Part shown: positions 19,031 through 29,403 of the stretch, in pieces
How the letters are laid out: the number at the start of each line of letters is the position of its first letter
Position numbering within the stretch: the first letter of the stretch is position 1
NCBI GenBank assembly: GCA_030832605.1
Contig: JAURIU010000002.1
Location: 1 to 64,000, forward strand
Source: Rhodoluna sp.
GTDB taxonomy: Bacteria; Actinomycetota; Actinomycetes; Actinomycetales; Microbacteriaceae
Length of the DNA stretch: 64,000 nt
Direction of reading: 5' to 3'
Translations under genes and position numbers: made by a program
Notes under the pieces: model-generated
What the model was told of the DNA's origin: nothing
Databases searched by the model: none
What the model saw: the letters and a program-made list of their open reading frames with translations, nothing else

Positions 19031-19043
19031 AAAGACTCCCGAA

Positions 19044-19838
19044 TCAGTCGATGCTCGCGCTGAGCAATCTCAAGCGCTTTCTAAAGGTTTCGGCATGCAC
19101 GGGTGCTGCGGGGCCGCTCGGTAGAGCATCCCAGCCGGTAACCACACGGATGCCCTGCAAAGAGCTCAGCACCCAAATCTCTAACCCGTCCAGGTCGGCT
19201 GGTTTTGCCAATTCGGTTTGCGTGGCGTAGCCGGCTTGGCTCGCCAGTGCAAAAACTTCGTTTCTGGTGATCGACTCAAGCCAGGGCACCTCATCGCCAG
19301 GGGCGCACAGCACATCGCCGCGCCACCAAACCAGAGACGAGAGCGCGCACTCGCTAATGAACCCCTCAGAGGTCAGCAAAACGGCCTCATCAGCCCCGTG
19401 CAGGTTGGCACGGCGGCGCAGTTGCTGACCAAGGCTGAGGTCTGGGCCTTTGATTGTTGGCCTGACTCTTGGGTCGGGTTCGTCGAGGGTCCAGAGCGTA
19501 ACCGTTGGTGTTGTTTCTGGTGCGCTTCGAAGCCTAAGTCTGAGATGGCTGTCGGTGTTTTCGTCTACGTGATACTCGATTCGGGGAAACCATCGACCGG
19601 TTCGGGGTAAGAGTTTTCGAACCTGCTCTAGAAAGTCATCTAGCAAGTAGGCGTGATCTGGGGCGACCTGATCAATTGCTTTTCTGAACCGAGCCTCGTG
19701 ATCGGCAAGGCTTCTAACTCGACCTTCGTCAACCAACCATGAGTCGGCGGCGGCCAAACTGACGTCTGGGTTATCGTCTACCTCGATCAAAACGAGTTGA
19801 CCGTTTCGATAGCAGTAGAAATCAGCGTCCAGCTGCAT
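19044..19838 (-). CDS. pabC: aminodeoxychorismate lyase (class IV aminotransferase fold)
   Basis: A 264-residue PLP enzyme of fold type IV. The PLP Lys is in TIKGPDLSLG at about residue 130, and GADEAVLLTSEGFISECALS near 148-167 holds the conserved Glu. Such proteins cleave 4-amino-4-deoxychorismate to p-aminobenzoate and pyruvate; D-amino-acid or branched-chain aminotransferases are the alternatives. The divergent pabB neighbour favours PabC. GGAGGT lies 5-6 nt before the ATG. Confidence 0.8.
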   Translation of the reverse strand: MQLDADFYCYRNGQLVLIEVDDNPDVSLAAADSWLVDEGRVRSLADHEARFRKAIDQVAPDHAYLLDDFLEQVRKLLPRTGRWFPRIEYHVDENTDSHLRLRLRSAPETTPTVTLWTLDEPDPRVRPTIKGPDLSLGQQLRRRANLHGADEAVLLTSEGFISECALSSLVWWRGDVLCAPGDEVPWLESITRNEVFALASQAGYATQTELAKPADLDGLEIWVLSSLQGIRVVTGWDALPSGPAAPVHAETFRKRLRLLSASID

Positions 19839-19921
19839 CGGTCACCTCCCGTTTCGCGCTTAGTGTCTAATCTATAAGTTGTTGGCGGTCGCAAAATGCA
19901 CCGAGGTCAAGACGAGGAACG

Positions 19922-21223
19922 ATGAAGCTCTATACGCACGTGCTAGAGGGATGGGTGCATCCCTCAGATGTGTTTATCGCGCTTCACGGCGGCGACTCAA
20001 ACGCCTTTTGGTTAGACCGAGAATTCAACCTTGACAACCGCTTTTCGGTAATCGGTGGCGCTTCAGAGTTGCACACCGAACTGGAAAGAACCGAGCTGGC
20101 GGCGGTTCTGAGTGGCTTGGAGTTTGAGGACCATGCTGCGCTTCCGTTTGATTTTCGCCCCGGCTTGGTTGGCGTGCTCGGCTACGAAAGTGACCAAGAT
20201 GCGTGGATGCTCGTTGACCGCGCTCTGGTGTTCGATCACGATCGTCGACACATCCATTTCATTGGGGCTTTCGACGATGACGCCGAGTTCGAGCACTTTC
20301 TAAACGCGGCTCTGCTTCGATTGGCCCTGGTTGGCGGGGAGCAGGCGGCCTATCGACTTCGACACACCGGTGGTCGTTCGACCAACAGCACGCTCAGACA
20401 TTCGGCAGGTACTTATCTGGCTCTGATCGAGCGGGCTCAGCACTTCATCAGCCTCGGCGATGTTTATCAGCTGTGTCTAACCAACCAGATTTCGATTGAC
20501 ACCACACTCGATCCTTTACTCACCTATCTGCGGCTCAGGGAGCACAACCCTGCGCCTTACGCGGCATTCTTGCGTCTCGGTTCGCGGTCGGTTGTTTGCG
20601 CTTCACCAGAGCAGTTCTTGCTCGCTCACGTTGATGGCACGGTTTCGACCAAGCCGATCAAGGGCACCAGGCCAAGAGGTTCGAGCGATGCCGAAGACCG
20701 CGCTATTGCTTTTGACCTGCGCGCCGATCAAAAAGAGCGCGCCGAGAACCTGATGATTGTCGACCTGATGAGAAATGACCTTGGTCGGGTTTGCGAAGTT
20801 GGCTCGGTGGACGTGCCGAAGTTGTTTGAAATCGAAACCTACGCAACCGTGCATCAGCTGGTAAGCACCGTGGTCGGTAAGCTGCTTCCCGAAGCATCCG
20901 TGTTCGATGCCGTTGAATCGGCTTTTCCGGGTGGCTCGATGACGGGTGCTCCAAAATTGCGCGCCATCGAGATTATTGGTGAGCTCGAAGCAGGCCCGCG
21001 TGGGGTTTACAGCGGGGCAGTAGGTTTCATCGCAAGCAATGGGGCGGCGGAACTCGGAATGACCATTCGAACCATTGTTTTTGAAAACGGGCGCGCTACC
21101 ATCGGCGTGGGTGGTGGTATCACCATCGACTCGGTGCCCGAAGCCGAGCTCGAAGAGACCAAATTGAAGGCAAAGGCGCTACTGCTTGCTCTCGGTGCCG
21201 AAGACCCTTGGCTGGTAACCTAG
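19922..21223 (+). CDS. pabB: aminodeoxychorismate synthase component I
   Basis: A 433-residue chorismate-binding enzyme. PIKGTRPRG near residues 246-254 is the PabB form of the motif (its Lys attacks chorismate), followed by LMIVDLMRNDLGRV, HQLVSTV, PGGSMTGAPK and GVYSGAVGF. With glutamine amidotransferase PabA, not in this window, it makes aminodeoxychorismate for folate. GAGG precedes the ATG; TAATCT/TATAAG at 19868-19878 are possible -10 boxes in the 83-bp divergent region shared with pabC. Anthranilate synthase TrpE is less likely because of the PIKGT motif and the neighbour. Confidence 0.9.
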   Translation: MKLYTHVLEGWVHPSDVFIALHGGDSNAFWLDREFNLDNRFSVIGGASELHTELERTELAAVLSGLEFEDHAALPFDFRPGLVGVLGYESDQDAWMLVDRALVFDHDRRHIHFIGAFDDDAEFEHFLNAALLRLALVGGEQAAYRLRHTGGRSTNSTLRHSAGTYLALIERAQHFISLGDVYQLCLTNQISIDTTLDPLLTYLRLREHNPAPYAAFLRLGSRSVVCASPEQFLLAHVDGTVSTKPIKGTRPRGSSDAEDRAIAFDLRADQKERAENLMIVDLMRNDLGRVCEVGSVDVPKLFEIETYATVHQLVSTVVGKLLPEASVFDAVESAFPGGSMTGAPKLRAIEIIGELEAGPRGVYSGAVGFIASNGAAELGMTIRTIVFENGRATIGVGGGITIDSVPEAELEETKLKAKALLLALGAEDPWLVT

Positions 21224-21268
21224 TAACCACGCCATTTCTAGGCGGGCATCACACGAAAAAGCGAGCAA

Positions 21269-23752
21269 ATGCAAGAGCAAAACACGTCTGAAAACGAATA
21301 CGACATCGTCGCTATTCAAGACAAATGGCTACCTATTTGGGATGACATCAAGCCATTCAACTCTGGCCTCGCCGACGACACCCGCCCGACCAAATACGTT
21401 CTCGACATGTTTCCTTACCCATCGGGCGATCTGCACATGGGGCATGCCGAGGCTTATGCACTTGGTGACGTCATCTCTCGCTACTGGGCGCAAAAGGGTT
21501 TCAACGTTCTTCACCCAATCGGCTGGGATGCCTTCGGCCTACCGGCAGAAAACGCGGCCATCAAGCGTGGCCTCGACCCACGCGGCTGGACCTACGAAAA
21601 CATCGAGCAGCAAAAGTCTTCGATGCGTCGTTACGCCTGTTCTTTCGACTGGGACCGCGTGCTTCAAACCTGCGACCCGATTTATTACCGCTGGAACCAG
21701 TGGCTGTTTCTTGAGTTCTACAAGCGTGGCCTGGCCTACCGCAAGAACTCGAACGTCAACTGGTGCCCTTCATGCCAGACGGTTTTGGCGAACGAGCAGG
21801 TTGTTCAGGGCCTTTGCGAACGTTGCGACAGTGTAGTTACCAAGAAGGCTCTTACTCAGTGGTACTTCAAGGTCACCGAGTACGCCGACCGCCTGCTAGA
21901 CGACCTAGACACCCTCGAGGGCAACTGGCCTTCAAAGGTGCTAACAATGCAGCGCAACTGGATCGGTCGCTCGCACGGTGCCGAAGTTGACTTCGAAATC
22001 GAAGGTCGCACCGAACCGGTTACCGTTTTCACCACTCGACCTGACACTCTGTTCGGTGCAACCTTTATGGTTGTCGCGCCAGACAGCGACTTGGCTGCCG
22101 AATTGGCTTCGGGTTCAACCCCAGAGGTTCGAATGGCTTTCCAGGCTTACCTAGACGACGTCAAAAAATCTAACGACATCGACCGACTTGCCACCGACCG
22201 TGAAAAGACCGGCGTTTTTCTAGACCGATTCGCGATCAACCCGGTCAACGGCGAGCGTCTGCCAATCTGGGCTGCCGACTACGTACTTTCTGACTACGGA
22301 ACCGGCGCAATCATGGCTGTTCCGGCCCACGATGACCGTGACATGGCTTTCGCAGTCAAATTCGAATTGGATGTTCGCACCGTGGTCGACACCGGCGAAG
22401 ACGACCCCTCGGTAACCAAGGTTGCCACCACATCCGAAGGCGTTTTGGTCAACTCGGGTGAATTCAACGGCCTGCCTAAGGCCGACGCCATCAAGGCCAT
22501 TACCGAGTACCTCGAAATCTCGGGCAAAGCGAAGCTCGCTAAAAACTTCAGACTTCGCGACTGGTTGATTTCGCGCCAGCGTTACTGGGGCACTCCGATT
22601 CCAATCATCCACTGTGATGATTGTGGCGAGGTGCCTGTTCCGGCTGACCAGTTGCCAGTCGAACTTCCATCTGCTGCTGGGCTGGATCTCAAGCCAAAGG
22701 GTTCGTCTCCGCTAGGTGCTGCCGAAGATTGGGTCAATGTTGCTTGCCCTAAGTGTGGAGCCGCCGCGAAGCGTGATTCAGACACCATGGACACCTTCGT
22801 CGATTCATCCTGGTATTTCCTACGTTTCTTGTCGCCGAACAGCGAAGAAGTGCCTTTCCCTAAAGAAGAGGCGGCTCGCTGGGCACCGGTCGATCAGTAT
22901 GTCGGCGGAGTAACCCACGCGATTTTGCACCTGCTTTACGCACGCTTTTTCACCAAGGCGCTGCACGACATGGGAATGATTAATTTCGAAGAGCCATTCA
23001 CCAGATTGCTAAACCAGGGCATGGTTTTGATGAACGGTTCGGCTATGTCGAAATCACGCGGCAACCTAGTTGCACTTAGCGACCAGCTAGACGAGCACGG
23101 CGTTGACGCCATTCGTTTGACCATGGCTTTCGCTGGTCCACCAGAAGATGACATCGACTGGGCGGATGTTTCGCCATCAGGTTCGGCAAAATTCTTGGCC
23201 CGCGCCTGGAGAACCGCCAATGATGTTCGAAGCGAAGTTGGTGTTGATTTCGCAAAGGGTGATGCCACCCTGCGCAAGGCTACCCACTCGTTCCTTCGCG
23301 ATTTTGGACCACTAATCGAAAACTTCAAATTCAACGTTGGCGTGGCCAAGGTTATGGAGTTGGTCAACGCGCTTCGCAAGACCATCGATGGAGCAGCTGG
23401 GCCAACCGACCCTGCCGTGCGTGAGGCCGCCGAGGTCGTTGCCAAAGCGCTATCGCTCTTCTCGCCTTACACCGCTGAAGACATGTGGAGCAAACTCGGT
23501 CATCAAGCGCCAGTGGCATTGGCCGGACTGCCTGAGGCAGATTTGTCACTCGTTGTTGAGAGTTCGATCGTTGCCGTGGTTCAGGTTGACGGCAAGGTTC
23601 GTGACAAGTTCGAGGTAGCCACCAACATCTCGGCAGACGCACTTCGTGAATTGGCTATGGGTTCAGACGCGGTCAAGCGCTCCATCGGTGATCGCGAGAT
23701 CGCCGCAGTAATCGTTCGCGAACCAAAACTGGTCAACATCGCTACCAAGTAG
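21269..23752 (+). CDS. leuS: leucyl-tRNA synthetase
   Basis: An 827-residue class I synthetase that charges tRNA-Leu. The HIGH box reads HMGH at 56-59 and the KMSKS box AMSKS near 592-596. The CP1 editing domain (residues ~220-420) includes [14 protein letters not shown] and the [16 protein letters not shown] signature. Two Cys clusters (CPSC/CERC near 167-188, and CDDC/CPKC near 450-495) look like zinc knuckles. No T-box or leader is present in the 45 bp before the ATG. Confidence 0.98.
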   Translation: MQEQNTSENEYDIVAIQDKWLPIWDDIKPFNSGLADDTRPTKYVLDMFPYPSGDLHMGHAEAYALGDVISRYWAQKGFNVLHPIGWDAFGLPAENAAIKRGLDPRGWTYENIEQQKSSMRRYACSFDWDRVLQTCDPIYYRWNQWLFLEFYKRGLAYRKNSNVNWCPSCQTVLANEQVVQGLCERCDSVVTKKALTQWYFKVTEYADRLLDDLDTLEGNWPSKVLTMQRNWIGRSHGAEVDFEIEGRTEPVTVFTTRPDTLFGATFMVVAPDSDLAAELASGSTPEVRMAFQAYLDDVKKSNDIDRLATDREKTGVFLDRFAINPVNGERLPIWAADYVLSDYGTGAIMAVPAHDDRDMAFAVKFELDVRTVVDTGEDDPSVTKVATTSEGVLVNSGEFNGLPKADAIKAITEYLEISGKAKLAKNFRLRDWLISRQRYWGTPIPIIHCDDCGEVPVPADQLPVELPSAAGLDLKPKGSSPLGAAEDWVNVACPKCGAAAKRDSDTMDTFVDSSWYFLRFLSPNSEEVPFPKEEAARWAPVDQYVGGVTHAILHLLYARFFTKALHDMGMINFEEPFTRLLNQGMVLMNGSAMSKSRGNLVALSDQLDEHGVDAIRLTMAFAGPPEDDIDWADVSPSGSAKFLARAWRTANDVRSEVGVDFAKGDATLRKATHSFLRDFGPLIENFKFNVGVAKVMELVNALRKTIDGAAGPTDPAVREAAEVVAKALSLFSPYTAEDMWSKLGHQAPVALAGLPEADLSLVVESSIVAVVQVDGKVRDKFEVATNISADALRELAMGSDAVKRSIGDREIAAVIVREPKLVNIATK

Positions 23753-23814
23753 TCGTTTTCCACAGTTATCCGACCCTTCGGTTTCGCGCCCGCCCGATGC
23801 CTTAGTTTCGCCAT

Positions 23815-24450
23815 GTGAATCGAATTCGAGAGTTTCTATCGAAGGCTAAAGCTGGCGACAAAGCATCTCGCATCGCGCTAATCGCACCCGTAGTGGCTTT
23901 CGTTTTTGCACTCGGATGGTTCAACTCGGGTGTTCCTCCAACTCAAGTAGTCGAACCAACCCCATCGCTCTACGCCGATTCTGGTGAGCTGAACGAAACC
24001 GAAGTGTCAGTGAGTACAGACATTTTTGTGCATGTCACAGGGGCTGTGGCGAAACCAGGTGTCTACGCGACCGAAGTTGGTTCCCGCGTATTCGATATTG
24101 TCGCGATGGCCGGAGGATTCACCAAAAAGGCAGATCAGGCCAGTGTCAATCTCGCTCGTTTGGTTTCTGACGGCGAGCAGCTCTTGGTTTTTGAGCGAGC
24201 AACTTCATCGAACACGGCAACTGCGACATCGAACGCACCCACCGGTTCAATGGCCGGCACCTTGGTTAGTTTGAATCGTGCAACGCAAAGCGAACTCGAA
24301 GAATTACCGGGGGTAGGCCCGACTCTGGCCCAGCGAATCATCGATTGGCGAAGCGCAAACGGAGGTTTCAAATCTTTAGAAGACCTTCTTGAAGTAGGTG
24401 GCATCGGCGATAAGTTGTTCGCCGGCATTCAAGGCAAGGTAGCGCTGTGA
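23815..24450 (+). CDS. comEA: ComEA family DNA-uptake protein
   Basis: A 211-residue envelope DNA receptor for natural transformation. One membrane span near 20-37 anchors it; an SLBB domain follows at about 70-110 (VHVTGAVAKPGVYATEVGSR), then a Ser/Thr-rich linker, and a C-terminal double helix-hairpin-helix DNA-binding domain near 150-210 (LEELPGVGPTLAQRIIDWR, VGGIGDKLF). The GTG start follows TAGTTT (23803-23808) by 6 nt, a leaderless arrangement. It overlaps comEC by 4 bases. Confidence 0.92.
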   Translation: MNRIREFLSKAKAGDKASRIALIAPVVAFVFALGWFNSGVPPTQVVEPTPSLYADSGELNETEVSVSTDIFVHVTGAVAKPGVYATEVGSRVFDIVAMAGGFTKKADQASVNLARLVSDGEQLLVFERATSSNTATATSNAPTGSMAGTLVSLNRATQSELEELPGVGPTLAQRIIDWRSANGGFKSLEDLLEVGGIGDKLFAGIQGKVAL

Positions 24451-26702
24451 TTCCATTCGTGTGGGCAGGTGCGCTATCAATCGCATTGTTAGCTCAGAGC
24501 ATGGTTTCTGAAACCTGGGCAAAGTGGCTGATACCAATTGCGGTGGTGACATTGGCCATGGCGGTTTCTATGAAATTTCACCCCAAGTCAGCAAACGCAA
24601 CGATGACACTGATTGTCGGGCTTTCGCTGATTTTTGCAGTTGCCAGCGCAGGTGCGGCGATTGCAGGACAAACTAATTCGCCGGTCGAAGTTGTCACGCA
24701 GGCGCGGTCTTACTCAACTGTTGATTGCACCGTTCGAGTGACGCAAATCGACCGATTTCAAGCGCTAGGTGAGGTCACGTTAAGCGCTCTGCCAACCTTC
24801 TCGGCGTCGGTGGTTTTCAAAGATGATGTTCGTGCAGCACTTAAGGTTGGTCAACGCTTCGAAGGCTCTTTTCGCCTCAAACCCAGCCATCGCGATTCAC
24901 CCAAGTTTGCGCTGGTTCAGACAGGCTCGCTCAAAGTGCTTTCACCGAAAACGAGTTGGCTCGACTGGCTTCGCGAGAATTTTGCATCGACAGCTAAGTC
25001 GATTAGTCCAGACTCGGGCGCTTTGGTTGCGGGGCTTGCCATCGGAGACGATTCAGCTTTATCCGACCAAATGCTCACCCGCATGAAAACCCTCTCGCTG
25101 ACCCACCTCACCGCCGTTTCTGGAGCGAACTGCGCCATTGTGATTGGCGGCGTGTTTCTTCTGCTCAAACGAGCCAGTAGCAGACGATTTGTGACGCTCT
25201 CGCTCTCCCTTGTCGCACTCGCTCTCTATGTCGCGGTAGTGGGTTTTGAACCCTCGGTCATTCGTGCCGCGATCATGGCCTCGGTGGTTTTGCTGTGCGC
25301 CTTCGCCGGTCGGAGAATTCCACCGACCGTCGCTCTTTCTTGGGCCGTGATTTTGGTTTTGAGCCTCTGGCCAAGCATGGTTACAAGCCTCGGCTTTTGG
25401 TTGTCGGTCGTGGCGACGGCAGCCATTTTGCTTATCGCGCCTGCGCTTTACAGGAAATTGGCTACTCGCATGCCAGCCGGTTTTGCCTTGGGTTTGGCCG
25501 TTGTCGTTTCAGCTCAGCTTTGGTGTTTGCCGATGCTCTTGAACCTCTCTGGCGGTTTGCCAACCTATTCGATTGTCGCCAATTTGCTGGCCGAGCCACT
25601 GGTTGCACCCATCACGGTGCTTGGAATTCTGGCGCTGGTTGCTGCCATCGTGTTTCCGCCACTAGCCGCACTGCTCTACTGGCTCGCGTCCTTTGCCGCC
25701 TATGGCATCGAATTGATAAGCAACCTAGCGCTGTTGCCAGCAGCCACTATCTGGTGGCCAGAAGGTGCGCTAGGCATCCTGCTCATGGTGGTTACGGTTG
25801 CCGCAATCAGCCTCATGATCATTTCTCGGATGCGCAAGCAAGCCATTTTCGCGATTGCTCTCGTTGCACTCACCTTCGTTTCGTTTTCGGGCTCCGCCGT
25901 GGCCAGATCTCAAACCTGGCCAGGCACCGACTGGCAGGTTGTGTCTTGCGACGTGGGTCAAGGCGATGCCACGGTCATCCGCTCTTCGGGTCAGACGATG
26001 TTGATCGATGTTGGCCGAGACCCAGAGCCGATAGCCAAATGTTTAGAGACACTCGGTATCTCACAAATCGAAGTGTTGTTACTCACGCACTTCGATGCCG
26101 ATCACGTGGGTGGTTTGGCTGGTGCCCTGAAACGGGCGCAGGTGAGCCAGGCGCTGATCAGCCCTTTTGATGATGAAAGGCCTCAAGTTGCGGTGGCACT
26201 TGCCCAACTCGCAGAAGCAGGCGTTTCGGTTTCAACCGCAGAGGTCGGCGACCGAGGCACGCTCGGAGCTGCAACTTGGATAGTCGCTGCACCAGAGCCC
26301 AGGGCCGCGGGCGCAGAAGACAGCAACGATGCAAGTGTCATACTGAGGGTCGAAACGAGCCAATGGCTGATGCTGGCGTTCGCTGATGCAGGTGAGCGCG
26401 CCCAAATGCGAACTGTTCGATTACGCAATTCACTACTCAACCGAACCCCTGGCAAGCCGCTCATCGTGAAGGTGAGCCACCACGGTTCGGCCGATCAATA
26501 CGCCGAACTTTTTGAAGACCTGAGACCCGAGGTCGCATTGTTTTCGGCGGGGGAGTCGAATAGCTACGGGCATCCGACAAAACGAGCGCTCGAAATCTTT
26601 GAAAAGGCCGGTTCTGCGATCTTTCGAACCGATCAGCAGGGTGCGATTGCTCTGACCATGCTCGATGGTTCCCTGAACGTATTGACCGAACGTGAAAGAT
26701 AA
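24447..26702 (+). CDS. comEC: ComEC/Rec2 DNA internalisation channel
   Basis: A 751-residue polytopic membrane protein that carries transforming DNA across the cytoplasmic membrane. After an OB-like periplasmic part, the competence domain with many spans runs from about 190 to 475 (LTHLTAVSGANCAIVIGG is its signature). A metallo-beta-lactamase domain makes up the C-terminal third; its metal motif LLLTHFDADHVGG is near 546-558, and VSHHGSADQY follows near 677. The beta-lactamase domain is thought to degrade the non-transforming strand. The start is GTG, overlapping the comEA stop. Confidence 0.94.
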   Translation: MIPFVWAGALSIALLAQSMVSETWAKWLIPIAVVTLAMAVSMKFHPKSANATMTLIVGLSLIFAVASAGAAIAGQTNSPVEVVTQARSYSTVDCTVRVTQIDRFQALGEVTLSALPTFSASVVFKDDVRAALKVGQRFEGSFRLKPSHRDSPKFALVQTGSLKVLSPKTSWLDWLRENFASTAKSISPDSGALVAGLAIGDDSALSDQMLTRMKTLSLTHLTAVSGANCAIVIGGVFLLLKRASSRRFVTLSLSLVALALYVAVVGFEPSVIRAAIMASVVLLCAFAGRRIPPTVALSWAVILVLSLWPSMVTSLGFWLSVVATAAILLIAPALYRKLATRMPAGFALGLAVVVSAQLWCLPMLLNLSGGLPTYSIVANLLAEPLVAPITVLGILALVAAIVFPPLAALLYWLASFAAYGIELISNLALLPAATIWWPEGALGILLMVVTVAAISLMIISRMRKQAIFAIALVALTFVSFSGSAVARSQTWPGTDWQVVSCDVGQGDATVIRSSGQTMLIDVGRDPEPIAKCLETLGISQIEVLLLTHFDADHVGGLAGALKRAQVSQALISPFDDERPQVAVALAQLAEAGVSVSTAEVGDRGTLGAATWIVAAPEPRAAGAEDSNDASVILRVETSQWLMLAFADAGERAQMRTVRLRNSLLNRTPGKPLIVKVSHHGSADQYAELFEDLRPEVALFSAGESNSYGHPTKRALEIFEKAGSAIFRTDQQGAIALTMLDGSLNVLTERER

Positions 26703-26711
26703 GGTTATTCA

Positions 26712-27695
26712 GTGAGTTCAGCAAAGCAAGTGCAATGGAGACGGGCGCAGCCCGCGCCAATCATGCTCATTTCGGGTGCTGAACAGTATTTTGCTAGTGT
26801 TGCCACTCGCTCGATTAGAGATCAGCTACGACAAAAATACGCAGACCTAGAAATCAGTGAGATAAACGCTGGCGACTACCGCTCTGGGCAACTGCTAAAC
26901 GTTGCTAGCCCATCTCTCTTCGCCGAACCTCGGCTTATTCTCATCGACGACGCTGACCGTTGCACCGACGAGTTCATCGAAGATGGCAAGGCCTATGTGC
27001 AAACCCCCGCTGCTGACACTTTTGTTCTAATTCGTCACCACGCGACGAGTGTTCGAGGCAAAGCCCTGCTCGATTCCATTCGCTCGAGCGACCAGGCCAT
27101 CGAGGTGGTGTGCCCAAAGTTCGACAAAGATTACAGCCGCACAGACTTTCTCAACGGCCATTTTCAAGACGCTGGCAGGCAAATTTCTGCTGGGGCCATC
27201 AAAGCACTCGTAGATGCGTTCTCGGGTGATGTCGCCGAGTTAGCTGCCGCTTGCAATCAACTGCTCGCCGACAACGAAGGCGCAATCACTCAAGACATGG
27301 TGGACCAAAACTTTGGTGGTCGTGTAGAGACAAGTTCATTCAAAATCGCCGATGCAGCGCTGGCTGGCAGGCCTTCAGAAGCACTAACTTTGCTTCGTCA
27401 CGGCTTGTCCACGGGCCTAGAAGCTGTACCACTAGTTGCAGGGCTTGCCGTTCGTGTGCGTCTTCTAGCCAAGATGTCAGCAGATCCGAGAGCTACTCCG
27501 GTTGCACTCGGTGTCGCACCTTGGCAGTTGAACAAAGCACGTGCTGAATTGCAGGGATGGTCTGACGAGGCCTTGGGCAGGGCCTTGCAATTGGTTGCCG
27601 ACGCCGACGCGGCTGCGAAGGGTGCAGAAAAAGACACTACTTATCGTCTTGAACGATTGATTCACTTTCTGGCCGTCAAGGGCCGAGAGCTTTGA
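26712..27695 (+). CDS. holA: DNA polymerase III delta subunit
   Basis: A 327-residue clamp-loader subunit that opens the sliding clamp. PIMLISGAEQYFASVATRSI opens the AAA+-like fold, and FKIADAALAGRPSEALTLL in the third domain is typical of HolA. The comEA-comEC-holA order, followed by rpsT on the other strand, is common in Gram-positive bacteria. The start is GTG at 26712. Its last 4 bases overlap the MFS start. Confidence 0.93.
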   Translation: MSSAKQVQWRRAQPAPIMLISGAEQYFASVATRSIRDQLRQKYADLEISEINAGDYRSGQLLNVASPSLFAEPRLILIDDADRCTDEFIEDGKAYVQTPAADTFVLIRHHATSVRGKALLDSIRSSDQAIEVVCPKFDKDYSRTDFLNGHFQDAGRQISAGAIKALVDAFSGDVAELAAACNQLLADNEGAITQDMVDQNFGGRVETSSFKIADAALAGRPSEALTLLRHGLSTGLEAVPLVAGLAVRVRLLAKMSADPRATPVALGVAPWQLNKARAELQGWSDEALGRALQLVADADAAAKGAEKDTTYRLERLIHFLAVKGREL

Positions 27696-28888
27696 CCAAA
27701 CGATTTGGGGTATGGCTCGCGCTAGCCGCGGTGTTGATGTATTCCCTAGTGCTTCGACCGCCTTTGGCAGCGGTCGGGCCGTTGCTGCCGCTAATCGATG
27801 AGGACTTGGGGCTATCTCTAGCGCAACAGGGTTTTCTCACCGCCATTCCGGTTTTCTCGTTTGGCATAGGTGCATTCGCTGGCCCTACCCTAGCCAAGAG
27901 GCTCGGTTTGGAACGCGCGCTGTTCTGGCTTCTCGCACTACTTACTCTGGCCATCGGCCTACGGGGCTGGTTTGGCTTTACCTCGCTCGTTATCGGCACA
28001 ACCGTTGCTGGGCTGGCCATCGCAGTTTCGAATGTGCTTCTGCCTTCGGTAATTCGTGGGCGGTTCTCGAAACATGTTCCGCAGGTCACGGCTCTCTTCA
28101 CAACCGTCTTGGCCATATCTGCAAGCGTCGCTGCGGCCAGCGCCGTGCCAATTGAGAGTTCACTTGGCAGCTGGAACCTGACGCTCATGGTTTGGATCGC
28201 ACCGGCCGTTCTCGCGCTGGTGCTTTGGAAGCTTGCGCTCAAGGTTCCCATTCAAGTGGAATCATCGAGCACCGAAACCGAGCCAGGTCAGGCACGACCC
28301 GCTTCGAACGATTTTGGCTTGGTTCTCCGCTCAAAAGTGACTTGGGCGATCTTCGGCTTCTTCGGCATTCAGTCGGCCGGTTTTTACGTTCTGCTTTCGT
28401 GGCTGCCAACCATTCTTATCGAGCGCGGATACACGGCTGAGGCGGCCGGTTCACTACTTGGCCTGGCAACCATCGTTGGCGTTCCGACCGGTCTGCTGCT
28501 GGCCAGTTCATTCGCCAAGATCAAACGCCTCGATTGGTTGGCGTTCTCGGTAACGCTTGTGACCGCGGCTGGTTTTCTTGCCCTCGAGGTGGAGCAGTCG
28601 CTTCTGGCCTGCATTCTGATTGGCCTTGGCCAAGCAGCTACATTCCCGCTTTCGCTCACGATGATCAGCACCAAGGCTGACAAATCAATCACGCCAACGC
28701 TCTCAGCGACGACTCAAGGCTTGGGTTACGTTTTTGCCGGAATCGTTGCCTTCTCGATGGCCGGAATTCGCGAAGTCAGTGGCAGTTGGTCACTAGGAAT
28801 CTGGATCATCTTCGGACTTACTCTGGCGCAGGCCTATTGCGGGTTTGCTGCAGACCGTGCAAAGCCAATCTCGGTTTCGCGAATCTAG
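27692..28888 (+). CDS. MFS transporter, CynX/NimT-like
   Basis: A 398-residue twelve-span major facilitator protein. RPPLAAVGPLLPLIDEDLG near residues 22-40 and the VSNVLLPSVIRGRF segment near 111-124 resemble the CynX/NimT (cyanate / 2-nitroimidazole) branch. The substrate cannot be read from the sequence. The TTG start overlaps the holA stop (TTGA), so it is cotranslated with holA, though no functional tie is apparent. Confidence 0.82.
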   Translation: MTKRFGVWLALAAVLMYSLVLRPPLAAVGPLLPLIDEDLGLSLAQQGFLTAIPVFSFGIGAFAGPTLAKRLGLERALFWLLALLTLAIGLRGWFGFTSLVIGTTVAGLAIAVSNVLLPSVIRGRFSKHVPQVTALFTTVLAISASVAAASAVPIESSLGSWNLTLMVWIAPAVLALVLWKLALKVPIQVESSSTETEPGQARPASNDFGLVLRSKVTWAIFGFFGIQSAGFYVLLSWLPTILIERGYTAEAAGSLLGLATIVGVPTGLLLASSFAKIKRLDWLAFSVTLVTAAGFLALEVEQSLLACILIGLGQAATFPLSLTMISTKADKSITPTLSATTQGLGYVFAGIVAFSMAGIREVSGSWSLGIWIIFGLTLAQAYCGFAADRAKPISVSRI

Positions 28889-28895
28889 AGCGCAT

Positions 28896-28931
28896 AAAAA
28901 AACACCTCGAGAATACCTCGAGGTGTTTTTT
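28896..28931. terminator. bidirectional terminator between the MFS gene and rpsT
   Basis: AACACCTCGAG (28901-28911) pairs with CTCGAGGTGTT (28917-28927) around AATAC. A-tracts upstream and T-tracts downstream let the same hairpin terminate transcripts from both strands. Confidence 0.92.
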
Positions 28932-28942
28932 GAAGTTTCGAT

Positions 28943-29203
28943 TTAGAGAGCGGAAACCTTCTTGGCGATGGCCGACTTGCGGTTCGCTGCCTGGTTCTTG
29001 TGAATAACGCCCTTCGAAACGGCCTTGTCGAGCTTCTTGGTTGCAACCGCTAGAGCTGCAGACGCTGCTGCCTTGTCTCCGTTGGCGGCTGCCTCTTTCG
29101 CTGCGCGAACAGCGGTCTTTAGCTCGCTCTTTACAGCCTTGTTACGCTCGGCTGCCTTGCGGTTCGTGCCGATACGCTTCAACTGTGACTTGATGTTTGC
29201 CAT
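28943..29203 (-). CDS. rpsT: 30S ribosomal protein S20
   Basis: An 86-residue, Lys/Ala-rich helical protein that binds 16S rRNA helix 44. [17 protein letters not shown] at the start and [16 protein letters not shown] near the end are diagnostic. A monocistronic gene with its own promoter about 90 bp upstream and a strong terminator 12 bp downstream. Confidence 0.98.
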   Translation of the reverse strand: MANIKSQLKRIGTNRKAAERNKAVKSELKTAVRAAKEAAANGDKAAASAALAVATKKLDKAVSKGVIHKNQAANRKSAIAKKVSAL

Positions 29204-29234
29204 GTTTCACTTTCAATTTTGGATTTTCACGTGG

Positions 29235-29325
29235 AAAACCCTCGAATGTTTTTTAGGGGGTTTTGGATGGAGACACTCATCCGCTACTGAAGTAAATGCT
29301 ACCAGCACACACGGCTACAAGGCAA
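29235..29325 (-). promoter_or_regulatory. promoter and leader of rpsT
   Basis: On the minus strand TTGCCT (29325-29320), an 18-base spacer and TAGCAT (29301-29296). The leader that follows can form AAAACCC/GGGTTTT (29264-29258 with 29241-29235) around a 16-base loop. S20 is autoregulated in E. coli, so a leader structure here would make sense, but this hairpin is not a known motif. Confidence 0.5.
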
Positions 29326-29403
29326 CAAGTCGGGGGAGTTGTGCGAGAATAGTCAGGTTGCAATCGCAACCACTAACGCCACTGATACTCAACGAGGTTT
29401 AAC

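Noticed and set aside
19031-19043. A second LexA box in front of the SRAP gene
   Set aside because: The bases upstream of its start show no pair of TTCGA/TCGAA half-sites at the required spacing.
21224-21268. T-box or leader control of leuS
   Set aside because: The gap is only 45 bp, with no specifier loop or T-box sequence; the same holds for the short gap before glyS.
23756-23772. DnaA-box-like TTTTCCACA followed by TTATCC after leuS
   Set aside because: Only one imperfect box, no AT-rich element and no dnaA/dnaN neighbours, so an origin is not supported.
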